From Caballeronia sp. INDeC2 (GTDB lineage Bacteria > Pseudomonadota > Gammaproteobacteria > Burkholderiales > Burkholderiaceae): a stretch of 64,000 bases of DNA. The position numbers and the translations under genes were made by a program. The notes under the pieces were generated by a model. The model made no database searches. It was not told the DNA's origin and saw nothing but the letters and a program-made list of their open reading frames with translations. The stretch spans positions 806,001-870,000 of the forward strand of contig NZ_JALQDG010000003.1 in assembly GCF_023631325.1 (NCBI RefSeq). The letters are read 5' to 3'. Positions 1-7,150 of this stretch are shown here, one piece after another (within the stretch, counting starts at the first letter, position 1; each line of letters begins with the position of its first letter).

Positions 1-2
1 CC

Positions 3-401
3 TCAGCCATCGATCAAACCGCGTGCAATGAGTTCGGCGCGGGCGGCTGCGCCTTCATCGACGTTCGCAACGTGTCCGACGTTCGAGTAACCACGGGCGC
101 GAAGTTGCTCGCGGGCGGCTGCGGCGTCTTCCATGCTCGCGTAGTGCGTCTGGACGCCGTGCGGATCGGTCGCGTGCTTATGAGCGCGGTACTGCTCGAC
201 AGTCATGGAGTCACTGCCGCCCCACGTTTCCATGCGCCCCTGTGCGTCGAGGAGCGGCTGGCCGTCCCCGTTGGCGCTGACATGTTGACCGTTCGGCAGT
301 CGGATGATGTATTGCGGGTTGCCGTTGTGCGCCTCGACGTGTGTCGGCTGTGCATAGCGGCTCGTGTGGATTTCCGTGTTGGCGTTGCGGATAAAGGTCA
401 T
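3..401 (-). CDS. Hypothetical protein, 132 aa
   Basis: I do not recognise this protein. The N-terminal half contains a YIIRLPNG stretch followed by a polar segment. The C-terminal half is helical and carries an internal near-duplication: two A-rich helices, AAAAREQLRARGY and AAARAELIARGL, separated by about 20 residues. There is no signal peptide or membrane segment. No clear ribosome binding site precedes the ATG. It is transcribed leftwards like the next three genes and is probably part of the same phage-like transcription unit. Confidence 0.55.
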   Translation of the reverse strand: MTFIRNANTEIHTSRYAQPTHVEAHNGNPQYIIRLPNGQHVSANGDGQPLLDAQGRMETWGGSDSMTVEQYRAHKHATDPHGVQTHYASMEDAAAAREQLRARGYSNVGHVANVDEGAAARAELIARGLIDG

Positions 402-442
402 GGTGTGATCTGAGAAGGTTAGTAAAAAGGGAACGGGGCGGA

Positions 443-925
443 CTAGCGCATGCCGTTGCGTTGTGCCATTGCGTCGATGGGCGACAGCGCGTCATCGCGG
501 CTGCGCTGATACTCGGCCCACTGGACGGCCTCGCGCTTCTCGCGAATCTTTGCGTAGTCGGCTGCGCACTGGGGTTGTGCGGGCGGCTCGATGCCGCCGC
601 CGTACGAACTCGTCGCCCAACGGACGGCCCGCGTGAGGTCTTCGTCAATCACTTGGATCGACGTGAACGCGGCAGGATCGCGCTTGTTCTTTTCGAGCGA
701 GGACGCCGCGAATCGAAGCGCCTCGGCGCGATTGCGGTGCGACGGGCTGAGTGCTTCGAGCGTCTCCGCGACGGCGCGGTATGCCTTGGGAGTCTCGGCA
801 TCGCGGAGGGCTTCGAGCGACTTCTGGAGTTCGATTGCGCCCAAGCGCTGCGCGGTTTGCTCCGGGGTCAGCGGGGCGCAGCCTTCCGGCACGCGCATGA
901 ACGGGTGGTCTTTGTGGTCAGTCAT
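443..925 (-). CDS. Hypothetical soluble protein, 160 aa
   Basis: This is an unrecognised, mostly helical and strongly charged protein. It is Ala/Glu/Arg rich, with no membrane segment and no metal motif. The region around residues 30-85 is likely all alpha-helical. It lies between the 132-aa gene and the HNH gene on the same strand, and all are read leftwards, which suggests co-transcription inside the element. No strong Shine-Dalgarno sequence precedes the ATG. A role in phage early functions is only a guess from position. Confidence 0.55.
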   Translation of the reverse strand: MTDHKDHPFMRVPEGCAPLTPEQTAQRLGAIELQKSLEALRDAETPKAYRAVAETLEALSPSHRNRAEALRFAASSLEKNKRDPAAFTSIQVIDEDLTRAVRWATSSYGGGIEPPAQPQCAADYAKIREKREAVQWAEYQRSRDDALSPIDAMAQRNGMR

Positions 926-1009
926 GAGATAGAAATGAAAAACCCGCCTGAGTCAGCGAGTTCGGAATGGTGCGGCCCGTGTTGATCGGGCATGCGGAAG
1001 GAGATTTGA

Positions 1010-1540
1010 CTAGCGGCGACTGCAGCGCCGGATGTACAGAGTCAACAGGAGGTCATGCGCCGCGATCGGTACGCCTCGCTTCATATCTCGTTCGAAGCGA
1101 GCGAGAAGTGCGTCCGACCCCAATGCGCCCTTGCGGACGTTGCACACGCGGCAGAGGTACGCCACGTTCCCTTGTCGATAGGGCAAGGCGGCGTCGATGC
1201 GATCGAGGTGGAGTCTTCGGAAGTCGGAGGGACGGAAGTTGCAGCAAGCGCATGCGCCGGTCTGAATCGATTCGAGATACGCGGGCGTCAGGTCGAAGAC
1301 CGGGGCGCGTTTGCGGGCGCTTCGAATGTCTGTTGCTGCCCAGTGCTTACGTCGCCAAGCGGCATCGATTGCCGCATGCTTCGCGGGGTTGGCTATTGCC
1401 CATGCCCGCGCTACGGCGTGACTACAGGTCTTGCAGTAGGACTTCAGGCCGTCACTGCGAGTCGCGGCGCGGTAGAAGTCGTCGCGGGGCTTCTCGACGT
1501 CGCACTTTCGGCATCGTTTGGTAGGGGAGTCTGTTGCCAT
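1010..1540 (-). CDS. HNH endonuclease with N-terminal zinc finger, 176 aa
   Basis: The N-terminus has a four-cysteine zinc site (C10, C13, C36, C39) followed by a basic linker. The C-terminal half has an HNH (treble-clef) nuclease signature: a CACC cluster at 96-99, LHLDRID at 109-115, GNVAYLC at 123-129 and a second zinc pair C129/C132 followed by N133. H110, D112 and N133 are the expected catalytic and structural positions. Such HNH proteins are common in phages and mobile elements as packaging-associated or homing nucleases; which applies is unknown. Its 5' end overlaps the upstream gene by 97 bp in another frame. The same CxxC...DFYR N-terminal module occurs in the protein at 2861-3463. 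Confidence 0.75.
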   Translation of the reverse strand: MATDSPTKRCRKCDVEKPRDDFYRAATRSDGLKSYCKTCSHAVARAWAIANPAKHAAIDAAWRRKHWAATDIRSARKRAPVFDLTPAYLESIQTGACACCNFRPSDFRRLHLDRIDAALPYRQGNVAYLCRVCNVRKGALGSDALLARFERDMKRGVPIAAHDLLLTLYIRRCSRR

Positions 1541-2193
1541 GATCGGGGAGATTGAAGGATTGAGGGCGGCGGAAACTTCGCGGCGATGATCTCGGGCGCT
1601 CGAGACTTATTGAGCATCGACAGGAACAGCGCCTCCGCGTAGATGTCTTCGCGTAGATGGTCAGCCGGAAACGTGCTCGAGCCTGCCAGTTGCCAAAGCG
1701 GATACAGGACGGAGCTAGTGCGGCCGGCGATGACTTTGGCGTCCTCCAGCTTCGCGATGTATCGACGTACGTGCCCGGTCTGCTTACCGGTCAGTTGCGC
1801 ATACCATCGGGCCAATTGATCGATGCCCGGTGTCAGGCCCCGGCGACGATTGCGGAACTTCAGGACGAACTGAGCGAAGGCGCGAACCTCCGGCCGGAGT
1901 TCCGACAGGATGAATTCCCGCTGTAGCTGGCGTTCGCTGGTGCGGACTGGATAGCGGTAGTCGGCACGGGTGCGGGCTTCCGGGTCGCTAAGAATCTCGC
2001 CGGTAGTCTCATCGAACCACTCGACTACCAAGGGGGCGAGGTATCGTTCGACGCGCTTCCGCTTAGCTTTCCCGATAAGCGATGTGCCGTTGCGGGAACC
2101 CAGCGTTATCGGATAGTCGAGCTTCCGCCATTTGGCCTCGATGGTGTAGGGGCGAAGGCATGCGACGGCCTTATGGTCGTTGGTTGATTTCAT
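1444..2193 (-). CDS. Phage-type hypothetical protein with possible DNA-binding helices, 249 aa
   Basis: The frame is open to 2328, but the ATG at 2193 gives a more protein-like N-terminus than the proline-rich upstream reading, so I place the start there; no good ribosome binding site supports either. The middle (residues 110-180) is rich in basic helices and may be a winged-helix region (RRRGLTPGIDQLARWYAQLTG, then a helix with HVRRYIAKLEDAKVI). That resembles DNA-binding segments of phage replication or regulatory proteins, but I cannot assign a family. The Ser/Thr/Pro-rich C-terminus overlaps the HNH start by 97 bp, implying translational coupling. Confidence 0.55.
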   Translation of the reverse strand: MKSTNDHKAVACLRPYTIEAKWRKLDYPITLGSRNGTSLIGKAKRKRVERYLAPLVVEWFDETTGEILSDPEARTRADYRYPVRTSERQLQREFILSELRPEVRAFAQFVLKFRNRRRGLTPGIDQLARWYAQLTGKQTGHVRRYIAKLEDAKVIAGRTSSVLYPLWQLAGSSTFPADHLREDIYAEALFLSMLNKSRAPEIIAAKFPPPSILQSPRSWQQTPLPNDAESATSRSPATTSTAPRLAVTA

Positions 2194-2600
2194 ACAGGGG
2201 AACGAGAAGAAGATCGGGCGGACGGGCTTGTCCGGCGAAAAAGGGAAGGACGGCAGAGCGCCGCGCTTAGGCTCAACTATCTGGCCTGAGCGTCGATGAG
2301 GACCTCGACCGTTGAAAAGAGGCGACACGTCCGCGTCGGGCAGGCGCGAACACGGGCTGTGCTGCGCCTAAACGGATTCGCTGGAGAGCAAAGTAGCCCA
2401 TCATCAAACTACAGTCAGGCCGTCCAGAGCACAAGCGCACGGGCGGCACATGGGGCCGTTGTTTGCGTAGAGTCTTCTACCATGTGCGGTTTTGATCGCG
2501 ACGCCTTACTGGGTGGTCACCCTGTGTCGGTTTGATCGTCGCTGGTATAGGGTCTTCTACCATGTGTCGGTTTAATCGCGACCCATCGGAATCTGACACC
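2194..2600. promoter_or_regulatory. Gene-poor intergenic region with repeated motif, likely divergent control region
   Basis: No convincing gene is present. The region separates the leftward phage-like genes from the rightward small regulator at 2601. It contains three copies of a TGTGTCGGTTTRATCG-like motif, at 2484-2497 (a shorter variant), 2523-2538 and 2564-2577. Two of the copies share an upstream GTCTTCTACCATG extension (2471-2483 and 2552-2563). A fourth copy lies at 3996-4011. The position just upstream of a small DNA-binding protein fits operator sites, but this is inferred from placement alone. Confidence 0.5.
2471..2582 (+). repeat. Short direct repeats, core TGTGTCGGTTTRATCG
   Basis: Copy A (2471-2501) and copy C (2552-2582) share about 30 bp: GTCTTCTACCATGTG, then CGGTTT, then GATCGCGAC or AATCGCGAC. 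Copy B (2523-2538) and the distant copy D (3996-4011) share the core and a preceding GTCACC tract. Copies A and C would also encode short similar peptides beginning MC(G/R)F(D/N)RD, so either operator DNA or a repeated micro-ORF is possible. Confidence 0.6.
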
Positions 2601-2864
2601 ATGAGTAACGAAATGAAGATGGGCACCAAAGAAATCTCGGCGATCACCAAGAAGTCACACTCGGACGTCAAGCGTCTCATCAAACGTCTTGCCGATCAGG
2701 GCATCGTGACTTTCACTCAAATTGAGCAAAAGTCGACGAGAGGCCGTCCGCTGACGGAGTGGTCCTCCCCGCGATCTGCCGCGACGGCGTGTACGTCAAG
2801 GGCGAGGAGCACGCGCAAGGCGAAGCGGGTTTTTCCGAGCGGGGAAGTCTCCATGCCGCTCTAG
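2601..2864 (+). CDS. Small winged-helix-like phage regulator, 87 aa, possibly degraded C-terminus
   Basis: The first 50 residues read as a compact helix-turn-helix: MGTKEISAITKKSHSDVKRL, then a recognition-like helix and IVTFTQIEQKSTRG. This resembles the N-terminal part of phage Rha/antirepressor-type regulators. After residue 52 the composition turns into Ser/Arg-rich low complexity, unlike a folded domain, so the gene may be truncated or frameshifted near 2757. I start at the ATG at 2601, although the frame is open from 2532. It is the only rightward gene in the first 5.6 kb, and repeat copies lie immediately upstream, as expected for an autoregulated switch protein. Confidence 0.5.
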   Translation: MSNEMKMGTKEISAITKKSHSDVKRLIKRLADQGIVTFTQIEQKSTRGRPLTEWSSPRSAATACTSRARSTRKAKRVFPSGEVSMPL

Positions 2865-3463
2865 TTGCCGTCCGTCCGGTTTAGTTCGCGTAATCGTCGG
2901 AGCTTCTCAATCGGCGTAAGCGTCTCATCGGTCAGGATGTCAGCGTGGGCGGTCGAAGGCGCGGCGTGAGGATCATTGAACATCTCGGGGTGTGTCACTG
3001 GGCGGAGATACGTCCGCATACGCGCCTCACGCCATGCCCGAATCTTTTGCCTGACCCAATGACGTTCGCCGTCCTTACCCGCCCATTGGAAAGGCAGTTG
3101 CGCGAGACGTCGTAGATGGCCTTGCTTCGCGAGCAGCGCCCGGTCCCGGGCCTCTTTGCGGGCTTTGTGGGTCGCTGCGAGGGCATCGGGCGTCATGTTG
3201 CAATGGCGCTGCGTCCAAGCGGAGTCACGGCGATTCTTGTACGTCTGCTTCCGGGCCTTCGATGCGGCGATGTCGGCGGCAGGGTCGGCGTGATAACGGG
3301 AGCGGCGCTTGGCGCGTGTGCATTCCTTGCAGTCGAGGAAGTAGGCCGATGTCGTCCATTCGGAGTCGGCGCGGCGTCGATAGAAGTCGGAGATGGCCTT
3401 GCGGCGTCCGCACGTTCGGCACGTGCGGTCTGCGGGCGGCGGTTGCCAGCGGGAGAGGGGCAT
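2861..3463 (-). CDS. Zinc-finger protein with phage HNH-type N-terminal module, 200 aa
   Basis: Starting at the ATG at 3463, the protein shows two CxxC pairs (C15/C18 and C45/C48) enclosing an SDFYRRRADSE segment, then a long Arg/Lys/Ala-rich helical region. The N-terminal module matches that of the HNH protein at 1010-1540 (CxxC, ~5 residues, DFYR, then a second CxxC), but no HNH catalytic signature is visible here. A longer reading to 3547 needs a TTG start and would put coding sequence into a non-coding direct repeat, so I reject it. DNA binding is likely; nuclease activity is not shown. Confidence 0.6.
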   Translation of the reverse strand: MPLSRWQPPPADRTCRTCGRRKAISDFYRRRADSEWTTSAYFLDCKECTRAKRRSRYHADPAADIAASKARKQTYKNRRDSAWTQRHCNMTPDALAATHKARKEARDRALLAKQGHLRRLAQLPFQWAGKDGERHWVRQKIRAWREARMRTYLRPVTHPEMFNDPHAAPSTAHADILTDETLTPIEKLRRLRELNRTDGN

Positions 3464-3484
3464 GGGATATGGGAAAGGAAGGGC

Positions 3485-3746
3485 GGGAAACTGGAGGAAA
3501 GCGGGATGGTCATCCACTTTCTGAAGGGCGAAAGCCTTATGGAGCAAGGGTTCCGAGCGTGTGTTCTAGATTTGATACAGGGATGCGCGGGAGGGCGCTG
3601 GGAGTCGCTTAGACGTTTCGGTCGGGACGGCGACGGGCGCGTGCTCGCGGGTGCGTCCAAGCGTGTCCGGCGCTGAGAAGTGGCAGGGAAACTGGAGTGC
3701 CATCCACTTTCTGGAGGGCGAAAGCCTTATGGGGTAAGGGTTTCGA
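3485..3746. repeat. Pair of ~60-bp imperfect direct repeats, 200 bp apart
   Basis: Copy 1 (3485-3560) and copy 2 (3685-3746) both contain GGGAAACTGGAG, then CATCCACTTTCTG, GAGGGCGAAAGCCTTATGG or AAGGGCGAAAGCCTTATGG, then AAGGGTTTCGA or AAGGGTTCCGA. From CATCCACTTT on, about 40 of 44 positions agree. The copies differ by a few base changes and a short deletion in copy 2, so the duplication is not recent or the sequence is under constraint. Confidence 0.75.
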
Positions 3747-4017
3747 CGTGTCGCTTAGAATAGATAATGTGACACGATGGGAGGTCTCAAGGAGTCGACC
3801 GTAGCGCTCTTCGAGCGGCAGTAATCAGCGACGCTCAGGCCGGCGCGGCGAACCCTTCGAGGTCATTGAACGTCGCCGCGAGTCGCTTAGACGTCCCTGA
3901 CTACCCACCAAGGAAACCAATCTGATATTGGTCGAGGACGGCTTAGGCCGGCTCTAACCCTCTCTTAGAGGTATAGGGGCCTCGGAGCGTCACCCTGTGT
4001 CGGTTTAATCGCCCGAA

Positions 4018-4041
4018 ACGAAAAGCCCGCGCGAGGCGGGC
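4018..4041 (-). terminator. Rho-independent terminator of the 4063-4401 gene
   Basis: GCCCGC (4025-4030) and GCGGGC (4036-4041) form a 6-bp GC stem with a five-base loop. Read leftwards, the stem is followed by TTTTCGTTT. It lies just past the stop codon of the leftward 112-aa gene. Confidence 0.65.
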
Positions 4042-4062
4042 CGTGAACGGGGAAAGGGGCGG

Positions 4063-4401
4063 TTAGTGAGCCGTGGCGCGTTCGATCATCATGTCGAATA
4101 GGACGGCCTTGAAGAATGCGCGGGCGCTCGCGGTAGCTGGATGCCGTCCGCCTGTCAGGCGCGTCTGTTCGGTGATAACGTCCCAGCCGAACTTCGCGAG
4201 CGCCGCGACGCTCACGTCAAGCCCGTATTTCTCCTTAAGCGTCTTCGCGGCCTTCAGTGCGACGTTCGGTACAGCGTTCGATACGCTCGTCGCGCTCTTT
4301 GCGTGGTGACGGATGACCTTACGGGCTGCGGTGGCTTCTGGGCCTCCACGCTGAAGGGCGGCAATGAGGTCATCAGTGATGGCGGGCATTTGAGCTTGCA
4401 T
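4063..4401 (-). CDS. Hypothetical protein, 112 aa
   Basis: An unrecognised helical protein. The start is chosen by the ribosome binding site: AAAGGA lies six bases before the ATG at 4401 but abuts the alternative ATG at 4407. The sequence is Ala-rich with an RKVIRHHAK basic patch near residue 30 and a GLDVSVAALAKFGWDVI helix near residue 65. No transmembrane or metal-binding pattern is visible. A terminator hairpin follows its stop codon. It lies just downstream of the serine recombinase on the same strand and may be co-transcribed with it. Confidence 0.55.
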   Translation of the reverse strand: MQAQMPAITDDLIAALQRGGPEATAARKVIRHHAKSATSVSNAVPNVALKAAKTLKEKYGLDVSVAALAKFGWDVITEQTRLTGGRHPATASARAFFKAVLFDMMIERATAH

Positions 4402-4549
4402 GGTCATTCCTTTATGGCTTTGCGATGCGGGTAACGTTCGGCGCTTTCGCCGGGGTCGCTGACCTGCTATCGTGTGCCCGTGACTCGTCCGGGCGATTAA
4501 TGGGTGGTTCTGCTTGGTCGCGGTGCTGTCTCTTACTTGTTCGTGCGGG

Positions 4550-5167
4550 TCACCTCCTTTCCTCTGCGTTAATGCCTTTTGCGGCCCTCATGGCCCGCGC
4601 CACGGCGCTCTTGCTAACGCCGAACTCCTGCATTGCTTGCGACCACGTCATGCCGCTAGAGACCGCCTGTGCGATCTGGGCGTCATCAATCGCCTTTGCG
4701 CGGCCCCGATACTTCCCTTCGCTCTTCGCGTTCTCGATGCCGCGTTTTTGCATCTCCCGCCGGTTCAGGTAATCGGCCTCGCCCTGCGCCGCCATGAAAG
4801 CAAGCACGGCATCGCGAACAGCCTTCGAGATGGCCTCCGTAGCATTACCGTCGAATTCCATGCCGTTGAGCGTGCAGCGCACGAGCACGCCTTCATCCAT
4901 CAGGCGTCGCATGGTCGCGTGTAGCTCGTCATAACGGCGGCTGATGCGGTCAAGCCAGCGGACGATAAGAATGTCGCCGCGCCGCAAGCGGCCCTCTACC
5001 TTCGCCCATTGATCGCGGTCAGCCGGTGCGACGTGATACCCGCTTACGCCTTCATCCACGAAGACATTCTTTGCAGGGATGCCCAGTGACTTCGCTTCGT
5101 TGGTCTGCGTCGCGATCGTCTGACCGTCCGTGGTCGAGATGCGCCCGTAATAGAACGTCTGGCTCAC
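4550..5167 (-). CDS. Serine recombinase (resolvase/invertase family), 205 aa
   Basis: The N-terminus YYGRIST places the nucleophilic serine at position 11. The DEGVSGYHVAP segment and the RWLDRISRRYDELHATMRRL helix (the DR..R catalytic arginines) follow in the order expected of the small serine recombinases (Tn3 resolvase, Hin/Gin invertases). A C-terminal helix-turn-helix (DDAQIAQAVSSGMTWSQAMQE, then GVSKSAVARAM) completes the ~200-residue architecture. It would cut and rejoin DNA at short sites; a cluster of GGTGTC motifs and a 15-bp dyad lie just upstream of the gene (5180-5296). Whether it resolves, inverts or merely regulates is unknown. Confidence 0.9.
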   Translation of the reverse strand: MSQTFYYGRISTTDGQTIATQTNEAKSLGIPAKNVFVDEGVSGYHVAPADRDQWAKVEGRLRRGDILIVRWLDRISRRYDELHATMRRLMDEGVLVRCTLNGMEFDGNATEAISKAVRDAVLAFMAAQGEADYLNRREMQKRGIENAKSEGKYRGRAKAIDDAQIAQAVSSGMTWSQAMQEFGVSKSAVARAMRAAKGINAEERR

Positions 5168-5655
5168 GCCGAACTCCTTGGTGTCGTTGAGATCTGGTGT
5201 CGATTATTCATTGGGTTTCATTGAACTGTCAACCCCATTGACACCACAACCATAGTTCGATGCTCCGGTGTCACACCGGTACACCCTGACGACACCAACT
5301 TGGGGCGCAGAAGCTCGTGGGGTTCGCACTGACGGCAGGAGCGCGGTTACGGGAGCGGCACAGCTAAGCATCGCCGGGGGCTTCACTGCGAAGCGGTGAG
5401 CAGGGGGCATTCTCTAAGGTGAGCCGGTGCCCGCGTCGCCGCGTTAGCAAGCATTCCCGGATGGTCGCACCAAGAATCAGGGGGAGGGGTACGGGGGAAA
5501 ATCGACTAGCGCGGCGGAACAGACCTTGTCACGCATTTCCGGCCGCGAATCGAGCCGGTGTCCTCCCCGCGATGTGACCGTGTATCAATTCTATTGAAAT
5601 GCTCAGGTGTTTACGCGACGCTATGTGCTCTTGAACGATCAAACGAGAAGGTGCG
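5168..5655. promoter_or_regulatory. Intergenic region between recombinase and DUF4145 gene with clustered GGTGTC motifs
   Basis: This 488-bp divergent region has no convincing gene; a 68-aa reading on the minus strand is compositionally poor. It holds five GGTGTC/GACACC hexamers (5180, 5196, 5240, 5267, 5291), one of them inside a perfect dyad CCGGTGTCACACCGG at 5265-5279. The right-hand part (5310-5655) shows nothing beyond the likely promoter of the DUF4145 gene. Confidence 0.55.
5265..5279. promoter_or_regulatory. 15-bp perfect dyad, possible recombinase or regulator site
   Basis: CCGGTGTCACACCGG is a perfect inverted repeat around one central base. It lies 98 bp upstream of the serine recombinase start, within a cluster of GGTGTC half-sites spaced 16, 44, 27 and 24 bp apart. 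Small serine recombinases bind dimeric half-sites in such clusters, which is the basis of the suggestion. Confidence 0.45.
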
Positions 5656-6354
5656 ATGAAGTGCCCCCATTGTGCGGTTGAAATTCACCCGGATTTCATG
5701 ACTGAGCGCTTAAACGAAGTTCCTGTCCTCGGTGACAACCGAAGTCACGAGGCGATCGGCGGGAGAACGTGGTCGGTCTCGTATATGACGTGCCCGGCAT
5801 GCAAGGAAGCAATAATTTGCCTGGGTGGCGAAGGAAAAGCGAAGATTAATATACGCCCGTTCGTGGCATACCCGAAGGGCATAGGTCGACCACCGGCACC
5901 GGCGGAGGTTCCAGCGTATATCGCCGAAGATTATCGAGAGGCGAGCGCCGTCCTGAAAGATAGCCCGAAAGCATCAGCGGCACTCAGTCGGCGGTGTCTT
6001 CAGTTCGTTCTGCGAGAGAACGGGTTTCCGCAGAAGGACCTTGCGCCCGCGATTCAAGCTCTGCTCGACTCGAACAAGCTACCTAGCGCGATCGCGGATA
6101 ACGTCGACGCGATTCGGAACATCGGCAACTTCGCGGCGCACCCGATAAAGGATACGAACACGGGCGAGATAGTTCCGGTCGAGCCTCACGAAGCTGAATG
6201 GAATCTCGATGTGCTGGAGCAACTCTTCGACTTTTTCTATGTGCAACCCGAGCGGGCACGTCAGCGTCGCGCCGCGCTCAACGAGAAGCTCATTGCGGCC
6301 AATAAGCCCCCGATGAAGGGGACGACGGGCGCGGCACCGGTCGAGCCTCAGTAA
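5656..6354 (+). CDS. DUF4145 domain protein with zinc ribbon, 232 aa
   Basis: The N-terminus has two CxxC pairs (C3/C6 and C46/C49), a probable zinc ribbon. Residues about 94-190 form the helical DUF4145 core: DYREASAVLKDSPKASAAL, then SRRCLQFVL, and NVDAIRNIGNFAAHP near residue 150. DUF4145 occurs alone or fused to restriction and other defence enzymes and is common on mobile elements; its biochemistry is not established. Here it stands alone between the serine recombinase (divergent) and a membrane protein (convergent). The C-terminal 30 residues are Ala/Pro-rich and look disordered. A defence role is inferred from family distribution and location. Confidence 0.8.
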   Translation: MKCPHCAVEIHPDFMTERLNEVPVLGDNRSHEAIGGRTWSVSYMTCPACKEAIICLGGEGKAKINIRPFVAYPKGIGRPPAPAEVPAYIAEDYREASAVLKDSPKASAALSRRCLQFVLRENGFPQKDLAPAIQALLDSNKLPSAIADNVDAIRNIGNFAAHPIKDTNTGEIVPVEPHEAEWNLDVLEQLFDFFYVQPERARQRRAALNEKLIAANKPPMKGTTGAAPVEPQ

Positions 6355-6428
6355 GTCTCAGACGGGGCGCTGGCGTCACGTCGACGCCCAAAAAAGCGTT
6401 CACTAGGGCGATGGCGTTTTCGCGAAAA

Positions 6429-7082
6429 TCAACGCAGCACCGTTCCGTTCAAGAGGTGCGACACGGCAAAGCACCACTGAGCGACGGAGATGAGCGCATA
6501 CATCGATGCCGCCACGCCTACATAGAAGAAGATTAGGAAGACAACTACGAGAGATCGACGCGGCTGTGGAGTCGGTAAGACGTTTAGAAACTGCGCAAAT
6601 CCCTCGTCCGACTTTGTGTAAGTGTTGACTTGGAGCCAAGTGACCGGCGCGAAGTAGAGGTACGACACACGTACCTGTTCATTGGGCACGAGCGCGGGAA
6701 TCACGATTTCCCAACCACCAACCGGGGACGCCTTTACCTCGTGCTCAACCAAAGGCTCGATGACGTACTGATGCACTTTCGCGTTGTGCCCGATGCGCAC
6801 CTCGAACGCGGTCTTCTTTCCAGCGTTTCGGACGACGATCCCGTGAACGTGGACGCCGCCCCCAGATTGCGACGGAGCAGCCGGGGCCGGTGAAGTCGGA
6901 GGGGCGTCTTGTGGGGCCGGTCCTGCTTGGCCTGCGGGTGCCTCGACTGTGAAGCCCGCTGCGTGAGCGAGGTAGGTCACGAGCTTCGGCCGATCTTCTC
7001 GGCGCTTCGCTATCGCCGCGATTATGACGGCCGTGAGAATCGGGAAAACGAGCTTACTGATCAAGTCCCAGTTGACGGTCAT
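6429..7082 (-). CDS. Two-pass membrane protein with central beta domain, 217 aa
   Basis: A hydrophobic helix spans residues 8-25, followed by positive residues (KRRED) and a Pro/Ala-rich linker (48-75). Residues 78-155 look like a beta-sandwich (VHGIVVRNAGKKTAFEVRIG, then EVKASPVGGWEIVIPAL). A second hydrophobic segment spans 177-205. I recognise no family. The topology suggests a membrane-anchored domain held between two helices. It converges with the DUF4145 gene and is followed upstream on the same strand by an unrelated hypothetical gene. Membrane-anchored proteins with soluble sensors are frequent in abortive-infection systems, but nothing here proves such a role. Confidence 0.65.
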   Translation of the reverse strand: MTVNWDLISKLVFPILTAVIIAAIAKRREDRPKLVTYLAHAAGFTVEAPAGQAGPAPQDAPPTSPAPAAPSQSGGGVHVHGIVVRNAGKKTAFEVRIGHNAKVHQYVIEPLVEHEVKASPVGGWEIVIPALVPNEQVRVSYLYFAPVTWLQVNTYTKSDEGFAQFLNVLPTPQPRRSLVVVFLIFFYVGVAASMYALISVAQWCFAVSHLLNGTVLR

Positions 7083-7150
7083 GCGCTGTCCTTTTCGTGT
7101 GAGGAGTCAACAATACACACCTTCTGGCGTTTTCGGGGGCGGGCGCAACG

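Larger units (their letters stand above)
3464..4062. other. 600-bp gene-free region with several repeat families
   Basis: I find no credible gene here. The region holds a long direct repeat pair (3485-3560 and 3685-3746), three copies of GTCGCTTAGA (3604, 3750, 3882; the first and third extended to AGTCGCTTAGACGT), the fourth copy of the TGTGTCGGTTTRATCG motif (3996-4011) and a terminator hairpin (4025-4041). Such concentration of direct repeats in non-coding element DNA fits a replication origin with iterons, a recombination region or a non-coding RNA; I cannot distinguish these. Confidence 0.6.

Noticed and set aside
2757..2864. Frameshift restoring a longer antirepressor after residue 52 of the 87-aa regulator
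   Set aside because: The alternative frame (reading VLPAICRDGVYVKGEEHAQ) is open but does not match a known C-terminal domain clearly enough to call a frameshift.
5204..5410. 68-codon minus-strand frame upstream of the serine recombinase
   Set aside because: No ribosome site, poor composition, and it overlaps the clustered GGTGTC sites.
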